From contig JACPRP010000022.1 in assembly GCA_016189905.1 (NCBI GenBank), positions 1 to 50,819 on the forward strand: a stretch of DNA of 50,819 nt. Direction: 5' to 3'. The position numbers and the translations under genes were made by a program. Source of the DNA: Chloroflexota bacterium. Lineage in GTDB: Bacteria; Chloroflexota; UBA6077; FW602-bin22; JACPRP01. Positions 41,982-50,596 of the stretch are shown here, one piece after another. Positions within the stretch are counted from its first letter, which is position 1. Every line of letters begins with the position of its first letter. The notes under the pieces were generated by a model. That model was not told where the DNA came from, searched no databases, and saw only the letters and a list, made by a program, of their open reading frames with translations.

Positions 41982-43844
41982 ATGAGCGGAGCTGAGCCGG
42001 GGGGTTATACGAATAACATTCTGAGGGTCGATCTTTCGAGCGGGCAGAGCAGTGTTTTTCACGCGTCGGAGGAGGAGCTTAGATCGTTCATCGGCGGCAC
42101 GGGGCTGGGGGCGCTGCTGCTTTATCGGGAGGTCCCGCCGGGGGTCGAATGGTCGGACCCGGCGAATCGACTGATTCTGGCGTCGGGACCGCTGGGGGGC
42201 ACGAACGTGCCCGGCTGTGGCTCGTTTTCGGTGGTAACCAGGGGCTGTCTGACCAACGGCGGGACCTCGACGCAGGCCAACGGCTACTTCGGCGCGTACC
42301 TGAAGTTTTGCGGCTACGATGCCGTGGTATTGCAGGGGGCGGCCAGCGAATGGTGCTACCTTTATATCAACGACAAGGGGGTGGAGATCAGGGACGCTCG
42401 CCACCTGCTCGGGATGGATACCTGGGTGATGGAGGAGGCGATCAAGCAGGAGATCGGCAAGGGAGAGCGCGAAGCGACCGTCTTTGGCATCGGGCCGGCG
42501 GGGGAGAACCTGGTGAAGTTCGCCGCGATCATGGGGGACAAAGGGCACGCGGCGGCGCACAACGGGGTCGGCGCGGTGATGGGCTCGAAGCGGGTGAAGG
42601 CGGTGGCGGTGGCGCGTGGAAGGCGGAAGCCAGCGGTGCTGGACCAGGAGCTCGTCTCTCAGTTGAACGAGGAGATAATCGCCACCGCCAAGGCAAAGCC
42701 GCTGAGCGGATACGACTGGGGCACGTCGATGCTCTATTCAGGGGCTGCCGTTGGGGGATGGCTGCCCGTCAAGAACCTCACGACCAGCCTCTGGCCCGAT
42801 CACGAGGAGTTCATGGGCGACCACTACCGCCCGCTGCTGGAGATGAAGCGGCATCCGTGCTGGGCCTGCCAGGCGAAGCATTGTCACATCGTAAAGGTCC
42901 TGCACGGCCCGTTCGCCGGCTACGTGGGCGAGGAGCCGGAGTACGAGGGCTGGGCAGCTTTCACCTCACTGATTGGGCAGAGGGATCACGGCGCGGCGAT
43001 CATGCTCAGCGACCTCTGCGACCGGCTCGGGGTGGACGTCAACGAGGCGGGCTGGATCGTGGCCTTCACGATGGAGGCTTTCGAGAAGGGGGTGATCACC
43101 CAGCAGGATAGCGATGGGCTCGAACTGCGGTGGGGCAACGTCCTGGCGGCGAAGGAGCTGCTGCTCAACATCGCCAACCGACGCGGGAAACTGGGGAATA
43201 CGCTGGCGGAGGGGCTCAAGCGCGGCGCGGAAGCGATGGGCGGGGAGGCCTTGAACATGGCCGTGTATATGGAGAAAGGCAATACTCCTCGCGGCCACGA
43301 CCATCGGGCCCGCTGGAACGAGATGCTCGACTACGCCACCTCGGGAGCGGGCACGATCGAGGCGGGACCAGTGCTGGTGCGGGATCGCTTCGACCCGGAG
43401 GACGTGGCACGGGCGGTGGCGACGAACAAGACGCTGCCGTTTTTGGATTCGCTGGTGACGTGCGCACAATCCACGGGGACGTTCGGCGGGGACGCCGCCA
43501 GCAACCCTAACCTCGTCCGTCTGGTGCGAATTCTGGGCGCGGTCACGGGCTGGGAATACACGAGAGAAGAGGCCCTGGATACCGTGCAGCGCATTTCCAG
43601 CTTGCTGCGCACGTTCAACCTGCGACACGGCGTCGGCCCCGAGGTCGAGAAGCCGTCGATACGCTATGGCTCGGCGCCGGTCGACGGGCCGGCGGCGGGG
43701 AAGTGCGTGATGGAGGCGTGGGACCAGATGCTGGATCGCTACTATGAACTGGTGGGGTGGGATCGCGCGAGCGGACGTCCGCTGCCGGGGACGCTGACCA
43801 GGCTCGGGCTGGAGTGGGTGATACCGGATATCTGGCGGGGATAG
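41982..43844 (+). CDS. Aldehyde:ferredoxin oxidoreductase family protein (AOR 1)
   Basis: Tungsten (or molybdenum) bis-pterin enzyme family that oxidises aldehydes with ferredoxin; 620 residues, usual length. N-terminal beta domain: GYTNNILRVDLSSGQSSVFH, IGGTGLGALLLYREVPPG, LASGPLGGTNVPGCGSFSVV. The iron-sulfur ligands are Cys293-x2-Cys296-x4-Cys301 (PCWACQAKHC) with Cys494 in LDSLVTCAQSTG. The first spacing is X2/X4, not the X2/X3 of classical AOR. YVGEEPEYEGWAAFTSLIGQ and NPNLVRLVRILGAVTGWEYT are family segments. Start: ATG at 41982 with AAAGGAG at 41969-41975. A second AOR and a MoaD-like gene lie next to it. The substrate cannot be read. Confidence 0.9.
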   Translation: MSGAEPGGYTNNILRVDLSSGQSSVFHASEEELRSFIGGTGLGALLLYREVPPGVEWSDPANRLILASGPLGGTNVPGCGSFSVVTRGCLTNGGTSTQANGYFGAYLKFCGYDAVVLQGAASEWCYLYINDKGVEIRDARHLLGMDTWVMEEAIKQEIGKGEREATVFGIGPAGENLVKFAAIMGDKGHAAAHNGVGAVMGSKRVKAVAVARGRRKPAVLDQELVSQLNEEIIATAKAKPLSGYDWGTSMLYSGAAVGGWLPVKNLTTSLWPDHEEFMGDHYRPLLEMKRHPCWACQAKHCHIVKVLHGPFAGYVGEEPEYEGWAAFTSLIGQRDHGAAIMLSDLCDRLGVDVNEAGWIVAFTMEAFEKGVITQQDSDGLELRWGNVLAAKELLLNIANRRGKLGNTLAEGLKRGAEAMGGEALNMAVYMEKGNTPRGHDHRARWNEMLDYATSGAGTIEAGPVLVRDRFDPEDVARAVATNKTLPFLDSLVTCAQSTGTFGGDAASNPNLVRLVRILGAVTGWEYTREEALDTVQRISSLLRTFNLRHGVGPEVEKPSIRYGSAPVDGPAAGKCVMEAWDQMLDRYYELVGWDRASGRPLPGTLTRLGLEWVIPDIWRG

Positions 43845-44208
43845 GCGCGATTCGGCGACGAAAGAGAATGTGCAGTTGACCAGGTAATTTCGTTTTCCGC
43901 ACGCTTGAGCTGTGCATCAACGACAGGTCCGTGTTTTTGTTCTGGTCAGCGTGGAGCACGATTTATCCGCAGATGCCACAGATGGACACGGATTCTCATA
44001 CATTACCTGCGCCGAGATGTATCGGGGCGGGCTATCCTTCAGCGGAAGGACCAAGCCGGCCTCCGCCGATTCCCCAGCCCGCACAGGCAAGCTCGCGTAC
44101 ATAGCCTGCGGTTCTAGCCGCCGAAGGGCCGTCGTGGCTCGAGTTGTGGGCAATGGATAGCCCTCCACGAAAGGGAGAGGGAATTGGGGCTTGCCTCACG
44201 GTTGGGTG
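43845..44208. other. Repeat-containing gap between AOR 1 and the MoaD-like gene
   Basis: Only repeats are supported here (43998-44050). Short overlapping frames on both strands have no ribosome sites. Confidence 0.45.
43998..44050. repeat. Composite hairpin repeat after AOR 1
   Basis: ATACAT (43998-44003) and ATGTAT (44017-44022) enclose a 13-base loop, followed by CGGGGCGGG. Then comes TCCTTC-AGCG-GAAGGA (44035-44050), the core of the 39.1/44.6 kb repeat. The two repeat families are thus joined here. Confidence 0.6.
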
Positions 44209-44535
44209 TCAGCCGCCAACGTAGGCGGGAACGAGGACGAGGCGGTCACCATCGTGGAGGAGGGCGTCGAGGCCGCCCACCAGCTCGAGGGCGCGGTCGT
44301 TGAGGATAATGTGTGCATTGCCGGTGAGGCGGGCGGCTTGAGGATCGTACACGGCTGAGGCCAGCCGGGGGCACGAACGATTCAGAACGGCGAGGAGAGC
44401 GCACACAGGGTCGCCTAAGGCGATCTCTTCTCGCCATTTGACGCGCTGTGCCCGCGGCGGGTCCAACAGCTCGGTCAGCCAGGGGATGACTTCGATTTCG
44501 ATTTCGATGCTCGCGGGGTGGGGAGATTTGTGCAC
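44209..44535 (-). CDS. MoaD/ThiS-like sulfur-carrier protein
   Basis: Ubiquitin-fold protein of about 108 residues ending in VLVPAYVGG. The C-terminal Gly-Gly is the site of thiocarboxylation in MoaD, which supplies sulfur to molybdopterin. ASIEIEIEVIPWLTELLDPP starts the fold, and TGNAHIILNDRALELVGGLD-LLHDGDRLVLVPA is the usual beta-grasp end. Between two AOR genes it probably helps make or load the tungsto- or molybdopterin cofactor; a similar moaD-like gene is often linked to AOR genes. Start is uncertain: GTG at 44535 or GTG at 44577. On the opposite strand to AOR 1, the same strand as AOR 2. Confidence 0.75.
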   Translation of the reverse strand: MHKSPHPASIEIEIEVIPWLTELLDPPRAQRVKWREEIALGDPVCALLAVLNRSCPRLASAVYDPQAARLTGNAHIILNDRALELVGGLDALLHDGDRLVLVPAYVGG

Positions 44536-44587
44536 GCCTATTTGGGCCTTTCTTGAAATAGGACGAAGGCTACACACTCTACAGCGG

Positions 44588-44662
44588 TTTTCGTTAGCGG
44601 TTATTGGCCGCCCCCTAGCAGGGCGTCCTTCAGCGGAAGGACACCCCTACGATAAACGCCAG
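44588..44662. repeat. Dispersed palindromic repeat, copy 2
   Basis: TTTTCGTTAGCGG..TTATTGG, then GGGCGTCCTTCAGCGGAAGG and ACACCCCTACGATAAACGCC. Matches copy 1 at 39048-39147 apart from small changes (G to A in the right arm; no extra segment). Confidence 0.75.
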
Positions 44663-44732
44663 GTCGCTAAATACTATCGCAAAATGCCGCGATATCTCGT
44701 CGAGCCTGGAAGAGCGAGGCCCCCGGTTGATG

Positions 44733-44794
44733 GGGGTTAAGCATTCGCCGAACACCCTTGCCCCACGATGGCCCTTCTGCGAATGCTTAACCCC
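44733..44794. repeat. 16-bp inverted repeat (MITE-like)
   Basis: GGGGTTAAGCATTCGC (44733-44748) and GCGAATGCTTAACCCC (44779-44794) are exact inverted arms around a 30-base centre. It lies between the MoaD-like gene and the AOR 2 stop, and could be a non-autonomous mobile element or terminator-like structure. No target duplication is obvious. Confidence 0.8.
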
Positions 44795-44914
44795 TACGGC
44801 CCGTTCAACCAACCATCTGCCTTCGTCGTTCAGAAGAAGGATCGACGACTCACGGGTACCGTGTGGCCCCAATGAGGGGCCAAGCGGCAAAGGCTGGCGA
44901 AAAACGCCGTGCTC

Positions 44915-46744
44915 CTACGCGTATTCCTGGGTGAGGCTTTTGAGGTTTAGACCGGCGAGCAATTGCTCGGTCGGAATGCCTGACTGGTCCCAGCCCAGGG
45001 CGGCGTAGCCATCGTCTTTCAAGGGCTCGATGTTTACGGTGCGTCCGGCGGTTGGCCCGGTCGGCATCGCCTGTTCGAGGAGGCGGCGAGGCAAGGTATC
45101 CTCGTCGCGAGTCAGCCCCTCTCTGACGTTGAACATTCGCTCCAACGCGGCGACACGCATGCCTAACCTCTCCAGGTCGGCATCGCTCCAATCCCGACCA
45201 GTGATCGCCCGCAGCAACTGTCCGATGACCGCGCGTCGCAGCGGGCCTGCCCCGAACTGGCAGACGACGGCGGAGTCGAAGAGCACCTTGTCGATGGTCA
45301 GGTTCCTGACCAACTGGCCTTTGCCTTCCATTTTCCCCCCACTGCCATCCAGGGATTCGACACGCGCGGGGAGGCCCATGACGCCGTGGGAGCCGCCGAT
45401 CGGGCACAGCGCGAAAGATAGAGCCTGGCCATTGGATGCCCGCGCCTCATAACCGCCAAGCTCGAGACCTTTAGTGTGCATCGCGATGCCCTCCGAGCCC
45501 GGAATCTCCTGGCTCGCCTTCCTGACGCCCTCTCCCAGGAGCGCCCCTAAGCCCTTACGCTCGGCGATGTTAGCGACCATGGCCAGCATAGCTTCGTAAT
45601 TCCCGAAGCGCAACTCGAGTCCGTCCGTGTCTTTCTTGCCGATGAGCCCCCGCTCGAAGCATTCCATCGCGAAGGCCACGGCGACGCCGGTCGACATGGT
45701 GTCGAGGCCGTGCTCGTCGCAGATTTGACCAGCGGCGATGATGGCGTCCATGCGGTCCACGCCGCAGTTAGAGCCGAACGAATAGATGGTCTCGTACTCG
45801 GGTCCTCGCGCTTTAGCCCCGGCATATTCGCCAGAGGTGATGGTCGCGTAATGGGAGCACGGATTCGGGCAGTTCGGCCCGCAGGCGATCACTTTGCGCG
45901 GGTTCTCCTGGAAGAACTGTGAGAGGCCGACGTCGATAGCCTCGGCCCGCTCGAAGCTACCGGTCTGCCAGTTGCGGGTGGGCAACAGGCCGATTTTGCT
46001 CAGGTGGACCACGTCGGCGCCCGTGCCGTGGACCTTCCATCGCTGGGTCCACTGCGGATTGTTCTTGATGAACGCCCTGATGGATTCCTTGACCTCGGCG
46101 AAAGCCTCGGGCCGCGCTGGGGCCAGCCGCTTATTGCCGTGGGCCACCAGCCCTTTCAGATTCTTTGAGCCCATAAGCGCGCCAGCGCCGCCGCGGCCGA
46201 ACGCGCGATAGCGCTCTGCCTCGGCCAGCACGCAGGCGAGCTTGACCCCTTTCTCCCCGGCTGGACCGATACCAAGCACTGCGGCGCCAGAGATGCCAGC
46301 TTCTGTCAGCATGCCATTCTGGCTATCTGCCACGCTGGCGCCCCAGAGGTGCTCGGCCGAACGGAACTCGACCTCCTGGTTACGCAGCACAATGTAGGTG
46401 GGACGTGGCGCCTTGCCCGTGATGATCAAGCTGTACAGACCGGATTTTCGCAAAGCGATTCCCAGCGACCCGCCACTAACGCACCGCAGGTATACGCCGG
46501 TGAGGGGAGACTTGGTGGTGAGCACCGTCTTCGGGCTGTACAAGGCGCCGACGCCCTGCGCCGGGCCGGCAGAGAAGATCAGCGGATTCGCCGGGTCCAG
46601 CGGGTCCAGCCCTCTGGGACAGTTCTCGAATAAGAGACGGATCCCGAGGCCGCGGCCTCCCACGTATTCCTCTTCCAGGTTCTCTGGTAGCTCCTCGATA
46701 CGGTAAGTGCTGCTGGTTAGATCCACCCGTAGTATTCGCTGCAC
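44915..46744 (-). CDS. Aldehyde:ferredoxin oxidoreductase family protein (AOR 2)
   Basis: Second AOR-family enzyme, 609 residues. N-terminal domain: VQRILRVDLTSSTYRIEELP, EEEYVGGRGLGIRLLFENCP, LIFSAGPAQGVGALYSPKTV. The iron-sulfur ligands are Cys288-x3-Cys292-x3-Cys296 (CGPNCPNPCSH) with Cys495 in FDSAVVCQFGAG. AGAKARGPEYETIYSFGSNC and ASNGQALSFALCPIGGSHGV are family segments. It differs from AOR 1 in Cys spacing and in most of the sequence, so it is a paralogue with probably a different substrate. Start: GTG at 46744 with AGGAGGACGAA just upstream; a longer frame reaches 46819 but lacks a ribosome site. It precedes the MoaD-like gene on the same strand. Confidence 0.92.
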   Translation of the reverse strand: MQRILRVDLTSSTYRIEELPENLEEEYVGGRGLGIRLLFENCPRGLDPLDPANPLIFSAGPAQGVGALYSPKTVLTTKSPLTGVYLRCVSGGSLGIALRKSGLYSLIITGKAPRPTYIVLRNQEVEFRSAEHLWGASVADSQNGMLTEAGISGAAVLGIGPAGEKGVKLACVLAEAERYRAFGRGGAGALMGSKNLKGLVAHGNKRLAPARPEAFAEVKESIRAFIKNNPQWTQRWKVHGTGADVVHLSKIGLLPTRNWQTGSFERAEAIDVGLSQFFQENPRKVIACGPNCPNPCSHYATITSGEYAGAKARGPEYETIYSFGSNCGVDRMDAIIAAGQICDEHGLDTMSTGVAVAFAMECFERGLIGKKDTDGLELRFGNYEAMLAMVANIAERKGLGALLGEGVRKASQEIPGSEGIAMHTKGLELGGYEARASNGQALSFALCPIGGSHGVMGLPARVESLDGSGGKMEGKGQLVRNLTIDKVLFDSAVVCQFGAGPLRRAVIGQLLRAITGRDWSDADLERLGMRVAALERMFNVREGLTRDEDTLPRRLLEQAMPTGPTAGRTVNIEPLKDDGYAALGWDQSGIPTEQLLAGLNLKSLTQEYA

Positions 46745-47071
46745 TTCGTCCTCCTTCTTTTGAGCGACAATCGGTGCTTCTTCGGACAGCACTCTAACAC
46801 GTGCCAGAGCGCCTGTCAAGATAAGCTGCTATGCGATCAAATGGAGTCTCGGCCTCTATCGCGTCCGACCGTCTACCTTCGTATTTCTGCGGAAGGACCG
46901 AGGACTTACGGTGGCTCAGAATAGCATTAAGTCAGAGACGTTGACAAGATACCGTGATTGCGCTAGCATCACGATGGAGGCGTGCCAATTTGCTGAACGG
47001 TGCCAGCAGGAGTGCGGCTGTGCCTGAGATACTTATGAGTGATGAAGGTCGCTCGCACGGCAAGGGGTCCA
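46745..47071. other. Divergent control region between AOR 2 and the GT39-like gene
   Basis: The 327-bp gap holds a plus-strand promoter (46941-46969) and a weaker minus-strand one with TTGTCA (46942-46947) and TATTCT (46918-46923, 18-bp spacer). The two -35 elements overlap, so use of one could hinder the other. Confidence 0.45.
46941..46969 (+). promoter_or_regulatory. Possible sigma-70 promoter of the GT39-like gene
   Basis: -35 TTGACA (46941-46946), 17-bp spacer, -10 TAGCAT (46964-46969). Predicted start near 46976. The -10 is only 4/6. Confidence 0.5.
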
Positions 47072-48616
47072 ATGGTTAGCAAGGTGTTGTCACGACAGGC
47101 TCTTCTCAGCGGTACGGCTATTGTCGTTTTTGTGACGCTCGTCAAGCTCATCTTACACCTCGCTACCAGCGGCCAGTATGGCTATTTCCGGGATGAGCTG
47201 TACTACATTGCGGCGAGCGAGCACCTCGACCTGGGCTACGTGGACTTCCCGGCCTTTATAGCTTACCTGACCGCCTTCGTCCGGTGGCTGCTAGGCGAGT
47301 CGCTGTTCAGCCTGCGTTTCTTCCCGGCGGTGGCCGGCGCCCTCATCGTGCTGCTCACCGGGCTGATGGCACGGGCTCTCGGCGGCGGACGGTTCGCTCA
47401 GGCTATGGCCTCTATGGCCGCTCTCTTCTCGGGAATGTTTCTCGGCGTCAATTCACTCTTATCGATGGACACGTTCGATCAGCTCTGGTGGGTGCTTGGC
47501 ACCTACGTTCTCATCGTGCTATTCAAGTCCGGCGATAGCCGGCTCTGGCTATTGTTCGGCCTCATCGCCGGCCTCGGGCTGCTGACGAAAGTGACAATGC
47601 TCTACTTGGGCTTTGGACTGGTCATCGGGCTGCTGCTCACCAGCCAACGGCGATACCTGGCGGACAGGTGGCTGTGGGTGGGTGGCCTGATAGCCCTCGG
47701 GATGCTTTTGCCGTATATCCTCTGGCAGGTTATGCACGGTTGGCCGACGCTGGAGTTCTGGAGGGTCTATGCCGACGGCAAGACCTACCCGGTCTCGCCC
47801 ATCGATTTCGTCGTCCAGCAGATCGTCACCTCGCACCCGCTGACGGTGCCGCTCACGCTGGCCGGACTCTACTTCTACCTTCGCGCCAAAGACGGACAGC
47901 CCTATCGCCCCCTGGGCTGGATCTACGTTAGCATTTTCGTCGTCTTGATGGCCCAAAAGGCCAAGTTCTACTTCCTCGGTCCAACTTACCCGATGCTCTT
48001 CGCCGCTGGAGCGGTCGCCGTGGAGAAGTTTATCGGGCAGCGTGGCTGGAACTGGCTCAAGCCGACCTATGCCAGCCTTCTCATCGCCACCGGCATCGCG
48101 GCCGCTCCTCTGGCCGCGCCTCTCCTGTCCCCTGACAATTTCGTTCAGTATATGAGTGTGTTAGGGTCTAACCCGGCAAGAATGGAGAGGCTCGAAGAAT
48201 CAGTGATGCCGCAGTACTTTGCCGACCGCTTTGGCTGGCCGGAGCTGGCGACGACCGTGGCCGGGGTTTACCGGCGTCTACCGCCGGAAGAGCGTTCCAA
48301 GGCCTGCATCTTCACCGCTAACTATGGGGAGGCCGGGGCCATCGACTTCTTCGGCAAGGCCTATGGTCTGCCCAGGGCTATTAGCGGCCACAACAGCTAC
48401 TACGTCTGGGGGGCTGGCGATTGCACAGGGGATGTGATCATCTTTGTAGGGATGCGCGAAAGCGATCTGAGAAACATGTTCGATCAGGTCGAAGAGGCGG
48501 CGAGGACCGAGTGCCGCTACTGCATGCCGTACGAGAACCGCCGTCCCATCTACGTCGCGCGAAAGCCTAAGGTTTCTCCTGGGGCTGCCTGGCCACAGGT
48601 AAAGCACTTCGATTGA
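47072..48616 (+). CDS. GT39/ArnT-like membrane glycosyltransferase
   Basis: Polytopic membrane protein of about 514 residues with ten or more helices. The first extracytoplasmic loop, YGYFRDELYYIAASEHLDLG then YVDFPAFIAYLTAFVRWLLG, has the acidic D-E motif typical of PMT/ArnT enzymes that use polyprenyl-phosphate sugars. LNSLLSMDTFDQLWWVLGTY-like (GVNSLLSMDTFDQLWWVLGT) is the second family signature. The C-terminal 130 residues, after the last helix, form a soluble domain with PEERSKACIFTANYGEAGAI. Start: ATG at 47072 with AAGGGG at 47061-47066; ATG or GTG at 47042/47039 are alternatives. The acceptor is unknown; the gene is outside the main glycan cluster. Confidence 0.85.
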   Translation: MVSKVLSRQALLSGTAIVVFVTLVKLILHLATSGQYGYFRDELYYIAASEHLDLGYVDFPAFIAYLTAFVRWLLGESLFSLRFFPAVAGALIVLLTGLMARALGGGRFAQAMASMAALFSGMFLGVNSLLSMDTFDQLWWVLGTYVLIVLFKSGDSRLWLLFGLIAGLGLLTKVTMLYLGFGLVIGLLLTSQRRYLADRWLWVGGLIALGMLLPYILWQVMHGWPTLEFWRVYADGKTYPVSPIDFVVQQIVTSHPLTVPLTLAGLYFYLRAKDGQPYRPLGWIYVSIFVVLMAQKAKFYFLGPTYPMLFAAGAVAVEKFIGQRGWNWLKPTYASLLIATGIAAAPLAAPLLSPDNFVQYMSVLGSNPARMERLEESVMPQYFADRFGWPELATTVAGVYRRLPPEERSKACIFTANYGEAGAIDFFGKAYGLPRAISGHNSYYVWGAGDCTGDVIIFVGMRESDLRNMFDQVEEAARTECRYCMPYENRRPIYVARKPKVSPGAAWPQVKHFD

Positions 48617-48989
48617 GGGACGCAGTCATGCTACCGGTGGATGGCCTGATCGTGCCAAAGTAGTCACTAGCGCGTGATCAGAGAACAGGTGCGACGAAGC
48701 CGCCACCCAACCCTCCCACCCTTCCAGAAGAAGGACGGGATCCCGTTCACGGGACGCCTGACGAGAGAGGACTTTCCTCCCGTTCAGCGGGATCTCCCCA
48801 CCCCGACGGGGTATTGAGTAGTACCCGCACGAGCAAAACTAGGACCGATTTCCTATAGAAATTCTCAAACATCCAGGCTATCCTTTGTTACGCTGCATCG
48901 GCTCCTTACGCGCGTTCCCCACGTCAACGCGCTTCATAGGACGGGCCGGGAGCAAGGCTTTATTCTTATTTGGCTCGGAGGATACAGAG
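48617..48989. other. Intergenic region with tandem palindromic motifs
   Basis: No CDS is supported. Two short hairpins of one design lie close together: TCCCG-TTCA-CGGGA (48741-48754) and TCCCG-TTCAG-CGGGA (48778-48792), with AAGGACGGGA at 48731. They resemble the GTCCTTCAGCGGAAGGAC elements elsewhere in the window and probably belong to the same repeat class. Confidence 0.5.
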
Positions 48990-50555
48990 ATGGGGGGTAT
49001 TACACGGTTTCTGGTAGCAATCGTGTCGGTCTTATCCCTGGTCGCGGCGCTGTTGGCTGTGCCTTCGCCAGATGCCAGCGTATCTAGCGCCGGCTACGAG
49101 GCCCAGATACGCGAGATGGGCTTCGCGACCAACGACATCATTTACAACCCGGTTACCAAACGCATCTATGCCAGTGTACCAGACGCTGCCGGCACGGTAG
49201 GTAATAGCCTGGCGGTGATCGATCCCAGCACCGGCGCAATCGAGTCGTTCACGCCCATAGGCGACGAGCCCTATAAGCTGGCGCTCTCTGGGGATGGGCG
49301 GTACCTGTACGTAGCGCTCAAGGGCACGGCAAGCGTCCGGCGATTCGACATTGCCACGCAGACGGCTGAGCCGCCGTTCTCCCTTGGCTCCGACTCGTTT
49401 TTCGGGCCGTACTACGTCGAGGATATGGAGGTGCTTCCTGGCGACGGAGGGACAATCGCCGCATCACGGATGAATCTTGGGATCAGCCCCCGCCATGCTG
49501 GCGTAGCTATCTACGACAACGGCGTGCAGCGGCCAAACGCGACGGCTCGCCACACAGGAAGCAATGTGATTGAGGTCGCAGCAACGGCGGCGAGACTCTA
49601 CGGTTACAACAATGAGACGACCGAATTCGGGTTCCGACGAATGGACGTCGACGAGTCGGGCGTGTCCGTGTTCGACGTCACCACCGACCTGATCTCGGGG
49701 TTTGGGGTCGACATCGTCAATGAGGGCAGCTATGTCTACGCTTCGACGGGCGAGGTAGTCTATGCCGAGGCCGGCATGCTCGTCGGGACATACCCGGGCA
49801 TCGGATTCAGCGCCCTGGTGCGGCCCGATGGGGCGGTGGGGCGTACATTCTTCCTGACCAGCGGCACGGCTGACGTGATTCAGGCCTTCGACCAGGCGAC
49901 GTTTGCCTTCGTCGGGTCGATCGAGGTGCCCGGCGTCAACGGGACGTCGAGCAGCCTGATCCGCTGGGGCAGCGATGGCCTGGCGTTTAGAACGAGCGGC
50001 GGCCAGATATTCCTCATACAGAGCCCCATTGTGTCTGGAGAGGTAGTTCCGACGCCCACAATCACGGCTATGCCAAGCGCCACGCCAACTTCGTTCCCAA
50101 GCGCCACACCGACCAACACGCCAACGGCCACGCCGACCAGCACGCCGACCAGCACGCCCACGGCCACGCCAACGAGCACCCCAACCAGCACGCCCACCCC
50201 AACGCCGACTATAGCGCACGTCGCCGACCTCGACGGCACGAGCACGGAGGCGAAGAACGTCTGGCAGGCCATCGTGACCATCACTATTCACAACGGCAGC
50301 CACAATCCGATCTCGGGCGCGATGGTGATGGGTAGCTGGAGCGACGAATACACGGGGGACACAAGCTGCACAACAGGCAGCAACGGCCAGTGCACGGTCA
50401 CAAGCGCCGGCGTGCCCAAGCGAAACGGGAGCGTTAGCTTCACCGTCAATAACGTGAGCCGGAGGAGCGGGACGCCGCTGATGTACGCGCCGGCGGAAAA
50501 CCACGACCCCGACGGCGACAGCAACGGCACGTGGATCATTGTAGATAGATCATAG
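48990..50555 (+). CDS. Secreted beta-propeller protein with a Thr-Pro linker and C-terminal Ig-like domain
   Basis: Exported protein of 521 residues. Signal peptide MGGITRFLVAIVSVLSLVAA is followed by a YncE/SMP30-like beta-propeller (about 40-350): NDIIYNPVTKRIYASVPDAA, GNSLAVIDPSTGAIESFTPI and DEPYKLALSGDGRYLYVALK are typical blade repeats. A low-complexity linker of about 55 residues (about 351-410) is made of PTxTPT repeats. The C-terminal 100 residues, VWQAIVTITIHNGSHNPISG with SCTTGSNGQCTVTSAGVPKR, form an Ig-like or carboxypeptidase-regulatory-like domain; such domains bind surfaces or glycans. Start: ATG at 48990 with GGAGG at about 48978-48982. Probable role: cell-surface or secreted binding protein. 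Confidence 0.85.
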   Translation: MGGITRFLVAIVSVLSLVAALLAVPSPDASVSSAGYEAQIREMGFATNDIIYNPVTKRIYASVPDAAGTVGNSLAVIDPSTGAIESFTPIGDEPYKLALSGDGRYLYVALKGTASVRRFDIATQTAEPPFSLGSDSFFGPYYVEDMEVLPGDGGTIAASRMNLGISPRHAGVAIYDNGVQRPNATARHTGSNVIEVAATAARLYGYNNETTEFGFRRMDVDESGVSVFDVTTDLISGFGVDIVNEGSYVYASTGEVVYAEAGMLVGTYPGIGFSALVRPDGAVGRTFFLTSGTADVIQAFDQATFAFVGSIEVPGVNGTSSSLIRWGSDGLAFRTSGGQIFLIQSPIVSGEVVPTPTITAMPSATPTSFPSATPTNTPTATPTSTPTSTPTATPTSTPTSTPTPTPTIAHVADLDGTSTEAKNVWQAIVTITIHNGSHNPISGAMVMGSWSDEYTGDTSCTTGSNGQCTVTSAGVPKRNGSVSFTVNNVSRRSGTPLMYAPAENHDPDGDSNGTWIIVDRS

Positions 50556-50596
50556 GATCGCTCCACAGCCACAAGCGCTCTTGACCACGAACAAGA

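Noticed and set aside
42149-43111. 320-codon frame inside AOR 1 in another phase
   Set aside because: Gly/Arg-rich shadow of a high-GC gene; the AOR frame carries all family motifs.
49464-50504. Long minus-strand frame opposite the beta-propeller gene
   Set aside because: It is the antisense shadow of the GC-rich Thr-Pro coding region; its Gly/Arg-rich product has no domain.
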